A stretch of 53,304 bases of DNA from NAT127 sp041655035 (lineage in GTDB: Bacteria > Pseudomonadota > Gammaproteobacteria > Pseudomonadales > Porticoccaceae), in the NCBI GenBank assembly GCA_041655035.1, contig JBAZCN010000008.1:1-53304 (forward strand). The letters are read 5' to 3'. The translations under genes were made by a program, and so were the position numbers. Below, piece after piece: positions 25,447 through 37,393 of the stretch (its first letter is position 1; each line of letters opens with the position of its first letter). The notes beneath the pieces are model-generated. The model made no database searches. It was given only the letters and a program-made list of their open reading frames with translations, and was not told the origin of the DNA.

Positions 25447-25827
25447 GTGGATACCATAGGCAAACCGTCACTGCCAAAGATGGCTGGTATCGAATTGCTG
25501 GCACTGGTGCTGCTTGCTGCTGCTTTGCTGCCGGTGGGTGTGGTGCACGCCTACTCGCTGCTTGCCGGCGGCCTCGTGCAGATCGCGGGAAGTACCTATT
25601 TTGGCTGGCTGGCCTTTCGCTATCGCGGCGCCAGCCAGCTGGGTTCGGCGGTGCGCAGCATGTACCAGGGCGAGGCCGGCAAGATCGTGCTGTCCGCGCT
25701 ATTTTTTATCGCAACGTTTTTATTTGTCAAACCGCTAGGGGTGATTGCATTTTTTGCTGGTTATGGCGTCATGGTTCTGATCCATGTCGGGGTGGCTGCA
25801 AAAATTCTGCAACGACATGAGCCCTAG
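25447..25827 (+). CDS. atpI: ATP synthase protein I
   Basis: This small inner-membrane protein (126 residues from GTG 25447) has four hydrophobic segments including LLALVLLAAALLPVGVVHAY and IVLSALFFIATFLF. AtpI assists assembly of the c-ring. Its place directly before atpB identifies it, because the family is poorly conserved. The start is uncertain; the internal ATG giving MAGIELLAL is an alternative. Confidence 0.85.
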   Translation: MDTIGKPSLPKMAGIELLALVLLAAALLPVGVVHAYSLLAGGLVQIAGSTYFGWLAFRYRGASQLGSAVRSMYQGEAGKIVLSALFFIATFLFVKPLGVIAFFAGYGVMVLIHVGVAAKILQRHEP

Positions 25828-25867
25828 ACTGGTTTAACCAACAGGCCTTCAATAGAGACCCGTATCA

Positions 25868-26734
25868 ATGGCATCAGGAACCCAGACCACAACAGAGTAT
25901 ATTCAGCACCACCTTCAAAATCTGGTCTATGGGAAACATCCTGATGGCACCTGGGGCTTCGCCCACTCTCCCCAGGAGGCTACCGATATGGGCTTCTGGG
26001 CTATCCACGTGGATTCCCTGGGCTGGTCCATCGGACTTGGCATCGTGTTCTGCTGGCTGTTCCGGACTGCGGCCAAGAAAGCCACCAGCGGTGTGCCCGG
26101 CGGCTTCCAGAATTTCATCGAATACGTGATGGAGTTCGTCGGCGGCACTGTCAGGGACAGTTTCCACGGCCACAGCAAGGTGGTCGGTCCCCTCGCCCTC
26201 ACCATTTTCGTGTGGGTGTTCCTGATGAACCTGATGGATCTCATCCCTGTCGACCTGATTCCCTACACCGCCCAGCTGTTCGGCCAGCACGTTCTCGGCA
26301 TGGACCCCCACCACGTCTACTTCAAGATCGTGCCCACCACCGATGTCAACGTCACCGCCGGCATGGCCCTCGGCGTCTTCGTGCTGATGATTTTCTATGG
26401 CTTCAAGATCAAGGGCGCAGGCTACGCCAGGGAGTTCGTCCTTCATCCGTTCAATCACTGGGCGTTCATCCCCGTCAACCTGTTCATGGAGGTCGTCGGC
26501 CTTCTCGCCAAACCGTTCTCTCTCGCCCTGCGGCTGTTCGGCAACATGTTTGCCGGCGAGATGATCTTCATCCTGATCGCCACCATGTACAGTGCCGGGC
26601 TGCTGCTCGGTATCTTCGGCGGCTTCCTCCAGCTGGGCTGGGCTATTTTCCATATTCTGATCATCACCCTGCAGGCCTTTATCTTCATGGTTCTCACGGT
26701 GGTGTATCTGAGCATGTCCCACGAAGACCACTGA
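25868..26734 (+). CDS. atpB: ATP synthase F0 subunit a
   Basis: This is the proton-channel subunit of the F0 sector. The 288-residue protein has several membrane helices. The essential stator Arg is in FSLALRLFGNMFAGEMI, preceded by HPFNHWAFIPVNLFMEVVG. The C-terminal helix contains LQAFIFMVLTVVYLSMSHEDH, the usual gammaproteobacterial ending. Confidence 0.98.
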   Translation: MASGTQTTTEYIQHHLQNLVYGKHPDGTWGFAHSPQEATDMGFWAIHVDSLGWSIGLGIVFCWLFRTAAKKATSGVPGGFQNFIEYVMEFVGGTVRDSFHGHSKVVGPLALTIFVWVFLMNLMDLIPVDLIPYTAQLFGQHVLGMDPHHVYFKIVPTTDVNVTAGMALGVFVLMIFYGFKIKGAGYAREFVLHPFNHWAFIPVNLFMEVVGLLAKPFSLALRLFGNMFAGEMIFILIATMYSAGLLLGIFGGFLQLGWAIFHILIITLQAFIFMVLTVVYLSMSHEDH

Positions 26735-26795
26735 TCGACCGGGAAACAGTTTTTCACTTTCAACTTACCAACCTTAAAACTCTAGGAGATACACA

Positions 26796-27035
26796 ATGGA
26801 ACTCGTCATCATCGCTGCTGCCATCATGCTCAGCTCTGCTGCCATCGGCGCCGCCCTGGGCATGGGCCTTCTCGGCGGCAAACTGATCGAAGGAACCGCT
26901 CGTCAGCCCGAGCTCGGCCCCATGCTGCAAGGCAAGATGTTCCTGCTTGCCGGTCTGATCGACGCCATCCCCATCATCGGTGTCGGTATCGCCATGTACC
27001 TCATTTTCGTCGTTGCGCCCGGCGTTGCTGGCTAA
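26796..27035 (+). CDS. atpE: ATP synthase F0 subunit c
   Basis: This 79-residue hairpin of two membrane helices forms the rotor ring. The polar loop is ARQPEL and the proton-carrying acidic residue is Asp56 in LLAGLIDAIPIIGVG. An AGGAGA Shine-Dalgarno sequence precedes the ATG, consistent with the high synthesis this subunit needs. Confidence 0.98.
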   Translation: MELVIIAAAIMLSSAAIGAALGMGLLGGKLIEGTARQPELGPMLQGKMFLLAGLIDAIPIIGVGIAMYLIFVVAPGVAG

Positions 27036-27093
27036 TTCTTGGCCATCATGAGATGGCCGACCAAAATGCAACTGAAACTGTGAGGTTAAAGGC

Positions 27094-27564
27094 GTGAATA
27101 TCAATATGACGCTGTTTGGCCAGATGGCGACTTTCGCCGTCTTCGTGTGGTTCTGCATGAAGTTTGTCTGGCCCGCGCTTACCCGTATCCTGGATGAGCG
27201 CAAGAACAAGATCGCCGATGGTCTCGATGCCGCCGATCGCGCGATGCGCGATCTCGAACTGGCCCAGGGCAAGGCTACGGAACAACTGAAGGGGGCCAAG
27301 CAGGAAGCGGCAGCGCTTCTGGAGCAGGCCAACAAGCGTGCCAATCAGATCGTCGAAGAGGCCAAGGACAAGGCGCGCGCCGAAGGTGAGCGCCTCAAGG
27401 CCGCGGCCCAGGCTGAAATCGAACAGGAAGCGAACCGTGTTCGCGAGGAACTCCGCGCCAAGGTGGCCGCGCTGGCTCTCGCCGGCGCCGAGAAGATCCT
27501 CGAAGCTTCCATTGACGAAAACGCTAATCGTGAGCTGGTCGACAAACTGGCGGCGCAGCTGTAA
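27094..27564 (+). CDS. atpF: ATP synthase F0 subunit b
   Basis: This is the peripheral stalk subunit, 156 residues. One N-terminal membrane helix (FAVFVWFCMKFVWPAL) is followed by a long Ala/Glu/Lys-rich coiled coil. I use the GTG at 27094 (MNINMTLFGQ), which matches usual family N-termini. An ATG four codons later is possible. Confidence 0.97.
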   Translation: MNINMTLFGQMATFAVFVWFCMKFVWPALTRILDERKNKIADGLDAADRAMRDLELAQGKATEQLKGAKQEAAALLEQANKRANQIVEEAKDKARAEGERLKAAAQAEIEQEANRVREELRAKVAALALAGAEKILEASIDENANRELVDKLAAQL

Positions 27565-27575
27565 CGGGGTTTGAT

Positions 27576-28112
27576 ATGGCGGAACTGAGTACTTTGGCTC
27601 GACCCTACGCCAAGGCGGCCTATGAATACGCCGTCGCGGCGGACACCCTCGCACCCTGGTCGGCGATGCTGAAGGAGCTATCGGCCGTCGTCAGCGACAG
27701 CAAGGTCAGAACCTTGCTGGATTCGCCGGAGCGCAGTGCGCAACAGCAGGGAGAAGCCCTGGTGGAACTCTGCGGCGACGCCCTCGACGAAAAGGGTTGC
27801 AACCTGGTGCGGCTGCTGGCGCAGAACCGCCGTCTGCCGTTGATTCCCTTCGTCAGTGAGCAGTTCGAAACACTCAAGGCGCAACGGGAGAGAGCCGTCG
27901 ACGTGGAGATCGTGGCCGCCAGCCCCCTGGATGCCGCCCAGCAAGACCAGTTGGCCCAGGCCCTCAGCCGGCGCCTGGACCGTCGCGTCAATGTGACGGT
28001 TGCCGTGGACGAGTCTCTCCTCGGCGGTGTGCTGATCCGCACCGGCGATACCGTGATCGATGGCAGTATTCGCGGTCGTCTCACCAAACTCGCTGAAGCA
28101 TTAAATTCGTAG
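27576..28112 (+). CDS. atpH: ATP synthase F1 subunit delta
   Basis: This 178-residue soluble subunit links the peripheral stalk to the top of the alpha/beta hexamer. The N-terminus STLARPYAKAAYEYA and the C-terminal segment LLGGVLIRTGDTVIDGSIRG are diagnostic. It starts 11 nt after atpF. Confidence 0.97.
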   Translation: MAELSTLARPYAKAAYEYAVAADTLAPWSAMLKELSAVVSDSKVRTLLDSPERSAQQQGEALVELCGDALDEKGCNLVRLLAQNRRLPLIPFVSEQFETLKAQRERAVDVEIVAASPLDAAQQDQLAQALSRRLDRRVNVTVAVDESLLGGVLIRTGDTVIDGSIRGRLTKLAEALNS

Positions 28113-28128
28113 GATCGAGGAATCGACC

Positions 28129-29673
<1,545 letters not shown>

Positions 29674-29752
29674 GGGGAGCCGGCGAGGCTCCGGCCCCCG
29701 GTAACGGGGCCCTTGATTCACAGCAACGCATAGCAGGACAGGCAGGCAGCTT

Positions 29753-30613
29753 ATGGCAGTCGGAAAAGAGATCAAAACCAAGATCAGCAGCGTCAAGAGC
29801 ACGCAGAAGATCACCAGCGCCATGGAACTGGTCGCGGCCAGCAAGATGCGCCGCGCCCAGGAGCGAATGTCGCTGGGCAAACCCTACGCCCAGCGGATGC
29901 GGGCGGTCATCGGTCATATCGCCAACGCCCGGTCGGAGTATCGCCACGAGTATCTGGAACAGCGCGAGGTCAAGCGCGTCGCCTTTATCGTGGTGTCCAC
30001 TGACCGCGGTCTGTGTGGTGGCCTCAACATCAATCTGTTCAAGGCCACCATCAAGGCCATGAAGGAGTGGCACGACCAGGGCACCGGTGTCGATATCTGC
30101 GCCATCGGCGCCAAGGCCAGCAGCTTTTTCGGTGGCCTCGGTGCCAATATCGTCGCTTCGGTGCGCGGCCTCGGCGACGAGCCTTCCGCCGCCGACCTGA
30201 TCGGCAGCGTCAAGGTGATGCTCGATGCATATGACGAGGGCCGCATCGACCGGCTGTTCGTGGTCAGCAACGATTTCATCAACACCATGACGCAGCGGCC
30301 ACAGGTGCTCCAGCTGCTGCCGCTGCTGCCGGAACAGGATGAAAAACTCGGCCACCACTGGGACTACATCTACGAGCCTGACGCCCAGGAACTGCTCGAC
30401 GGCCTGCTGACCCGATACATCGAATCCCAGGTTTACCAGGCGGTGGTCGAAAACAATGCCTGCGAACAGGCGGCGCGCATGTTGGCCATGAAGAATGCTA
30501 CCGACAATGCCGGCGAATTGATCAATGAATTGCAGCTGATCTACAACAAGGCCCGTCAGGCGGCCATTACCCAGGAGCTCTCGGAGATCGTTGGTGGAGC
30601 GGCCGCGGTATAG
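29753..30613 (+). CDS. atpG: ATP synthase F1 subunit gamma
   Basis: This is the central rotor shaft, 286 residues. It begins MAVGKEIKTKISSVKSTQKI with TSAMELVAASKMRRAQ and ends with the gamma signature INELQLIYNKARQAAITQEL, the long C-terminal helix that enters the alpha/beta barrel. Confidence 0.98.
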   Translation: MAVGKEIKTKISSVKSTQKITSAMELVAASKMRRAQERMSLGKPYAQRMRAVIGHIANARSEYRHEYLEQREVKRVAFIVVSTDRGLCGGLNINLFKATIKAMKEWHDQGTGVDICAIGAKASSFFGGLGANIVASVRGLGDEPSAADLIGSVKVMLDAYDEGRIDRLFVVSNDFINTMTQRPQVLQLLPLLPEQDEKLGHHWDYIYEPDAQELLDGLLTRYIESQVYQAVVENNACEQAARMLAMKNATDNAGELINELQLIYNKARQAAITQELSEIVGGAAAV

Positions 30614-30661
30614 CGGGTCGACTGTCGAAAGCTCAAAGCAAGATTTTATGAGGAAGCGGAA

Positions 30662-32038
30662 ATGAGTAGCGGACGTATAGTTCAAATCATCGGCGCGGTG
30701 ATCGACGTGGAGTTTCCCCGCGATCAGGTGCCCAGTGTCTACGATGCCCTGACGGTCACCGAAAAAGGCCTCACCCTCGAAGTCCAGCAGCAGCTGGGCG
30801 ACGGTGTGGTGCGCAGCATCGCCATGGGCTCCTCCGAGGGCCTGAGTCGCGGCCTCGACGTGGCCAACACCGGAGCGCCGATCTCCGTGCCGGTGGGCAA
30901 GGGCACCCTGGGCCGGATCATGGATGTGCTCGGCAATCCCGTCGACGAGGCGGGCCCCATCGATGCCGACACCAGGATGCCCATCCACCGCAAGGCCCCC
31001 GCCTACGCGGACCAGTCTTCCACGGTGGATATCCTCGAAACCGGTATCAAGGTCATCGACCTGATCATGCCGATTTCCAAGGGCGGCAAGGTCGGTCTGT
31101 TCGGCGGCGCCGGCGTGGGCAAGACCGTGACCCTGATGGAACTGATCAACAACATCGCCAAGGCCCACTCCGGCCTGTCGGTGTTCGCCGGTGTCGGTGA
31201 ACGCACCCGGGAAGGTAACGACTTCTACCACGAGATGAAGGAATCCGGCGTACTCGACAAGGTGGCCATGCTCTACGGCCAGATGAACGAGCCCCCGGGC
31301 AACCGTCTGCGGGTCGCCCTGTCGGGTCTCACCATCGCCGAACACTTCCGCGACGAAGGCCGCGACGTGCTGATGTTCATCGACAACATCTACCGCTACA
31401 CCCTGGCGGGCACCGAAGTATCGGCGCTGCTCGGCCGGATGCCCTCCGCGGTGGGCTACCAGCCGACCCTGGCGGAAGAGATGGGTGTGCTCCAGGAGCG
31501 CATTACCTCCACCAAGACCGGTTCTATCACCTCCTTCCAGGCGGTTTATGTACCGGCGGACGACCTCACCGACCCGTCGCCGGCAACCACCTTTGCCCAC
31601 CTCGACGCCACCCTGGTACTGTCGCGGCAGATCGCCGAGCTGGGTATCTACCCGGCGGTGGATCCGCTCGATTCGACGTCGCGACTGCTCGACCCGCTGG
31701 TGATCGGCAGCGAGCACTACGAGACCGCCCGCGGTGTGCAATCGGTATTGCAGCGCTACAAGGAACTGAAGGACATCATCGCCATCCTCGGTATGGACGA
31801 ACTGTCCGAGGAAGACAAGATGGTGGTGGCCCGCGCCCGGAAGATCCAGCGCTTCCTGTCCCAGCCGTTCTTCGTGGCGGAAGTCTTTACCGGCAGTCCC
31901 GGCAAATACGTGTCTCTCAAAGACACCATCGCCGGCTTCCAGGGCATCCTCAAGGGTGACTACGACCATTTGCCCGAGCAGGCGTTCTACATGGTTGGCT
32001 CTATCGAAGAGGCAGTGGAAAAAGCGGGTAAAAAGTAG
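30662..32038 (+). CDS. atpD: ATP synthase F1 subunit beta
   Basis: This is the catalytic subunit, 458 residues. The P-loop is GGAGVGKTVTLMELI, the catalytic Glu lies in GVGERTREGNDFYHEM, and the nucleotide-site DNIYRYTLAGTEVSAL and DPATTFAHLD-like blocks follow. It directly precedes atpC. Confidence 0.99.
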   Translation: MSSGRIVQIIGAVIDVEFPRDQVPSVYDALTVTEKGLTLEVQQQLGDGVVRSIAMGSSEGLSRGLDVANTGAPISVPVGKGTLGRIMDVLGNPVDEAGPIDADTRMPIHRKAPAYADQSSTVDILETGIKVIDLIMPISKGGKVGLFGGAGVGKTVTLMELINNIAKAHSGLSVFAGVGERTREGNDFYHEMKESGVLDKVAMLYGQMNEPPGNRLRVALSGLTIAEHFRDEGRDVLMFIDNIYRYTLAGTEVSALLGRMPSAVGYQPTLAEEMGVLQERITSTKTGSITSFQAVYVPADDLTDPSPATTFAHLDATLVLSRQIAELGIYPAVDPLDSTSRLLDPLVIGSEHYETARGVQSVLQRYKELKDIIAILGMDELSEEDKMVVARARKIQRFLSQPFFVAEVFTGSPGKYVSLKDTIAGFQGILKGDYDHLPEQAFYMVGSIEEAVEKAGKK

Positions 32039-32065
32039 TAATGCCGCTGAATCGAGGCTAGAGTT

Positions 32066-32497
32066 ATGGCTATGACATTTCACTGCAACATCGTAAGTAC
32101 CGAGGAATCCCTGTTCTCGGGGCTGGTGGAGCTGCTGGTTGCCACCGGCTCCCTGGGTGAGCTCGGCATCAATTATGGCCACGCCCCCCTGCTCACCGAC
32201 CTCAAGCCGGGCCCTGTACGCATCGTCAAGCAGAACGGCGAGGAAGAACTGTACTACCTCTCCGGCGGCTATCTCGAAGTGCAGCCCCATGTGACCACCA
32301 TCCTGGCGGACACGGCGTTGCGCGCCGACGATATCGACGAAGCCGCGGCCCTCGAAGCCAAAAAGGAGGCCGAGCAGGTGATGTTCAACCAGAGTGGCGA
32401 GTTCGATTTCTCCCGTGCGGCTTCACAGCTTGCCGAAGCCGCCGCGCAGTTGCGCACCATCGAGGAATTGCGCCGCAAGGCGAGATCCGTCAAATAA
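32066..32497 (+). CDS. atpC: ATP synthase F1 subunit epsilon
   Basis: This regulatory subunit of the central stalk has 143 residues. It has the N-terminal beta-sandwich (GSLGELGINYGHAPLLTDLK, then GGYLEV) and the C-terminal helical pair. The second in-frame ATG at 32072 is an alternative start. A terminator follows 20 nt after the stop. Confidence 0.97.
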   Translation: MAMTFHCNIVSTEESLFSGLVELLVATGSLGELGINYGHAPLLTDLKPGPVRIVKQNGEEELYYLSGGYLEVQPHVTTILADTALRADDIDEAAALEAKKEAEQVMFNQSGEFDFSRAASQLAEAAAQLRTIEELRRKARSVK

Positions 32498-32517
32498 CGG
32501 CAGATCGACAGTTACCG

Positions 32518-32543
32518 GGGCAGCGTCAGCTGCCCTTTTTTTT
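32518..32543 (+). terminator. Rho-independent terminator of the atp operon
   Basis: GGGCAGC, a GTCA loop and GCTGCCC are followed by eight T. It lies 20 nt after the atpC stop, closing the operon. Confidence 0.93.
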
Positions 32544-32557
32544 GCCTCCCTGTCGTG

Positions 32558-32586
32558 TTCAAATCGTTTCGCTAGGCGTCTACAAT
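32558..32586 (+). promoter_or_regulatory. Promoter for glmU
   Basis: TTCAAA (32558-32563) and TACAAT (32581-32586) are spaced by 17 nt, directly after the atp terminator and 24 nt before the glmU ATG. The -10 is good and the -35 moderate. Confidence 0.55.
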
Positions 32587-32610
32587 GCTGAGCTTTCATG
32601 GAGATCAGTA

Positions 32611-33984
32611 ATGGCAGTGGATATTGTGATTCTTGCGGCGGGCAAGGGAACGCGGATGAAATCCGCGCTTCCCAAAGTGCTGCACGAACTGGCTGGCAAG
32701 CCGCTTCTGGGCCACGTCATCGATACCGCCGGCGGGATCGCCGATAGCACCGTCACCGTGGTCGTCGGCCACGGCGGCGAAGCGGTTCGCGCACATTTCG
32801 ATGGCGTCCCGGTGCGCTGGGTGGAACAGCAGCAGCAGTTGGGTACCGGTCACGCGGTGTTGCAGGCCCTGCCCTTGTTGCGACCCGATGCCACAACCTT
32901 GGTGCTCTACGGCGATGTGCCATTGATCGGCGCCGCTACTCTCGATACCCTGGTGGCCAGTGTGGCCGGCGACTGCCTGGCATTGCTGACCGTCGAGCTG
33001 CGCGATCCCCGGGGCTATGGCCGCATCCTGCGCGACGATCAGGGCCGGGTGACGGGCATCGTCGAAGAAAAAGACGCCAGTCCCGACCAAAAGCGCATCA
33101 CCGAAGTGAATACCGGGGTACTGGCGGTGCCGGCGGGGTGCATGGCGCGCTGGCTGCCAACCATTGGCAACGACAACGCCCAGCGCGAATACTACCTCAC
33201 CGATCTGATCGCCATCGCCCGCCGTGATGGTCTGGCTATCAATACCCACCAGCCGGCAACCCCGGAAGAGACGGAAGGTGTCAACAGCCGCCAGCAGCTC
33301 TGCCAGCTCGAGCGTCACTACCAGCGGCAGTACGCTTTCGGGCTGATGGCGGCCGGCGTTACCCTGGCCGATGCCGATCGTTTCGACTGCCGTGGAGAAT
33401 TGCAGGCCGGTGAAGACTCGTTCATCGACATCAACTGCATCTTCGAAGGCCGCGTCAGCCTTGGCCGCAATGTGCATATCGGCCCCAACTGCCATATCCG
33501 CGACGCAGTGATCGGCGATGGCGCGGTGATCAAGGCCAATACCGTGATCGAAGGCCCGGTGACCCTCGGCAGGAATGTCGACGTCGGGCCTTTTGCCCGT
33601 CTGCGGCCGGGCACCGCACTGGGGGAGAACGCCCGGGTGGGCAATTTTGTCGAAACCAAGAAGGCCGAGATCGGCCCAGGCAGCAAGATCAATCACCTCA
33701 GCTACATCGGCGATGCCGGTATTGGCAGTGGAGTCAATGTCGGCGCCGGCACCATCACCTGCAACTACGATGGCGTCAACAAATTCAGGACTCTCATCGG
33801 CGATGGCGCCTTTATCGGCTCCAACACGTCGCTGGTGGCGCCGGTCACCATCGGCGCCAATGCCACGGTGGGCGCCGGCTCCACCATTACCCGCGATGTT
33901 CCCGACGGGGAGCTGGCGGTGGCTCGGGGCAGGCAAAAGAATGTCGAGGGGTGGCAGCGCCCCCGCAAACCGGAAAAGGAATAG
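32611..33984 (+). CDS. glmU: Bifunctional UDP-N-acetylglucosamine pyrophosphorylase / glucosamine-1-phosphate N-acetyltransferase
   Basis: GlmU acetylates glucosamine-1-phosphate and couples it to UTP, giving UDP-GlcNAc for peptidoglycan and LPS. The start at ATG 32611 gives 457 residues, the normal length. The uridylyltransferase domain begins VILAAGKGTRMKSALPKVL. The C-terminal half is a left-handed beta helix of hexapeptide repeats with NYDGVNKFRTLIGDGAFIGS. It lies 3 nt before glmS, which makes its precursor. Confidence 0.98.
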   Translation: MAVDIVILAAGKGTRMKSALPKVLHELAGKPLLGHVIDTAGGIADSTVTVVVGHGGEAVRAHFDGVPVRWVEQQQQLGTGHAVLQALPLLRPDATTLVLYGDVPLIGAATLDTLVASVAGDCLALLTVELRDPRGYGRILRDDQGRVTGIVEEKDASPDQKRITEVNTGVLAVPAGCMARWLPTIGNDNAQREYYLTDLIAIARRDGLAINTHQPATPEETEGVNSRQQLCQLERHYQRQYAFGLMAAGVTLADADRFDCRGELQAGEDSFIDINCIFEGRVSLGRNVHIGPNCHIRDAVIGDGAVIKANTVIEGPVTLGRNVDVGPFARLRPGTALGENARVGNFVETKKAEIGPGSKINHLSYIGDAGIGSGVNVGAGTITCNYDGVNKFRTLIGDGAFIGSNTSLVAPVTIGANATVGAGSTITRDVPDGELAVARGRQKNVEGWQRPRKPEKE

Positions 33985-33987
33985 TCT

Positions 33988-35820
<1,833 letters not shown>

Positions 35821-36110
35821 TGGCGAGATCATCCGACAGGCCCTCGCAGCGAATCAGCGGGTGACGGTCGGGAACGGCCGTCTCCAGCCTGCACCCTGAT
35901 GGTGCGAAAATTCACGCATTGTGATGAAAGATGGGGCGGAAGGTCTTTTTTGGCGGCCTCCGGGGCCCCTCCTATCACGAATAATACTTGTTATGCACTG
36001 TTTTGAGGCCTGTTGGACAAAAAAGCGGCAGAAAATGTACCTAAATAGTGCGGGCCGAGGTGCCTGGACGCTAAAATAGCCGGCTAAATTTTACCCTGGA
36101 GACATATTGC
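35821..36110. other. Intergenic region between glmS and the glutamate dehydrogenase gene
   Basis: The first part holds a 7-bp hairpin with one G-T pair (35863-35882) but no T tract, so it is not a clear terminator. The region turns AT-richer toward the dehydrogenase gene. A TTGGAC at 36013 has no good -10 at normal spacing. I see no gene here. Confidence 0.6.
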
Positions 36111-37373
36111 GTGGAAAACATGTTGCAAGGTGCCCTGAGCCACCTGGATGAAGCTGCCCAATACACCGACGTGCACCCCGAGGTGCTTGAGAAGCTGCGC
36201 TATCCCAAGGAAGTGCTCACCGCCCGGCTACTGATCCGCATGGATAATGGTTCCCGCCGCTCCTTTCTCGCCTGGCGCTGCCGCTACGATGACACTCGCG
36301 GTCCCACCAAGGGCGGTATCCGCTTTCACCCCGAATCCTCCATGGATGAAGTGGTCACCCTCGCTTTCTGGATGACCTTCAAATGCGCAGTCGCCGGTCT
36401 GCCCTTCGGCGGCGCCAAGGGCGCCATTCAGGTGGACCCGAGGCAGTTGTCCAAGGCGGAGCTGGAGCGATTGTCCCGGGCCTACGTTCACGCTTTTGCC
36501 CAGCTGATCGGCCCCGAGCGCGATATTCCCGCTCCCGACGTCTACACCAACGCCATGATCATGGGCTGGATGGCCGATGAGTACAGCTCTCTGGTGGGCT
36601 ACCCCTGCCCCGGCGTGATCACCGGCAAGCCCATCGCCCTCGGCGGCTCCCTGGGTCGCGAAGACGCCACCGCCAGGGGCGGCTTCTACGTCCTCCAGCA
36701 CCTGGCGCAGGAACTGGGCCTGAATGGCGAGCGCCGGGCCGTGGTCCAGGGCTTTGGCAACGCCGGCTATTTCATCGCCCAGATGCTCCACGAGGACGGC
36801 TGGAAAATCCTCGGTATCTCAGACTCCAACGGCGCGATTTACTGCCCGGCGGGCCTCGATCCGATAGCGGTCTACGAGTGCAAGCGCAAGACCGGGCGGG
36901 TCAGCGATTACGCGGCGGGCTTCGGCAATGTGCAGGTGCTGGACAACGACCAGCTGCTGGCCCTCGAGTGCGACCTGCTGGTGCCTTCCGCGCTGGAAGA
37001 CCAGATCCACGAAGGCAACGTCGACACCATCAATGCCCGGGTGATTCTCGAGCTGGCCAATGGTCCGGTCACCGCCGGCGCGGACAAGTTGCTCGACGCC
37101 AGGGGCATCACCGTATTGCCGGATATCCTCGCCAACGCCGGTGGCGTGACTGTCTCCTACTTCGAATGGGTACAGAACCGCCAGGGCTATTACTGGAGCG
37201 CCGAGGAAGTACAGCAACGCCTCAAGCCGCTGATGGAGCAGGAAGCGATGCATGTGTGGAGCATCGCCCAGCGCAAGGCGATTTCAATGCGCACCGCGGC
37301 CTATGTTCACGGCCTCCAGCGCCTGTCCGCCGCCATCGAGGCCCACGGCACCCAGAGTTACTTCTGCAGCTGA
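36111..37373 (+). CDS. gdhA: Glu/Leu/Phe/Val-type dehydrogenase, probable glutamate dehydrogenase
   Basis: The product interconverts glutamate and 2-oxoglutarate plus ammonia using NAD(P). The 420-residue length fits the small hexameric class. Substrate-binding GPTKGGIRFHP, the catalytic-Lys block LPFGGAKGAI, and the nucleotide-binding GFGNAGYFIAQML are visible, as is the late NAGGVTVSYFEWVQN typical of this family. It starts at GTG 36111 after a TGGAGA-like ribosome site. It stands alone, facing norR. Leucine-type specificity cannot be fully excluded from motifs. Confidence 0.92.
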   Translation: MENMLQGALSHLDEAAQYTDVHPEVLEKLRYPKEVLTARLLIRMDNGSRRSFLAWRCRYDDTRGPTKGGIRFHPESSMDEVVTLAFWMTFKCAVAGLPFGGAKGAIQVDPRQLSKAELERLSRAYVHAFAQLIGPERDIPAPDVYTNAMIMGWMADEYSSLVGYPCPGVITGKPIALGGSLGREDATARGGFYVLQHLAQELGLNGERRAVVQGFGNAGYFIAQMLHEDGWKILGISDSNGAIYCPAGLDPIAVYECKRKTGRVSDYAAGFGNVQVLDNDQLLALECDLLVPSALEDQIHEGNVDTINARVILELANGPVTAGADKLLDARGITVLPDILANAGGVTVSYFEWVQNRQGYYWSAEEVQQRLKPLMEQEAMHVWSIAQRKAISMRTAAYVHGLQRLSAAIEAHGTQSYFCS

Positions 37374-37393
37374 TCAGGCTGGCGGACAGCCCC

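Noticed and set aside
26003..26014. ATCCACGTGGAT palindrome considered as a parS site near parAB
   Set aside because: It lies inside atpB and its flanks do not match TGTTTCACGTGAAACA. No other good candidate was found by eye.
35863..35882. Hairpin after glmS considered as a Rho-independent terminator
   Set aside because: The stem has a G-T pair and no T tract follows, so I list it only as part of the intergenic region.
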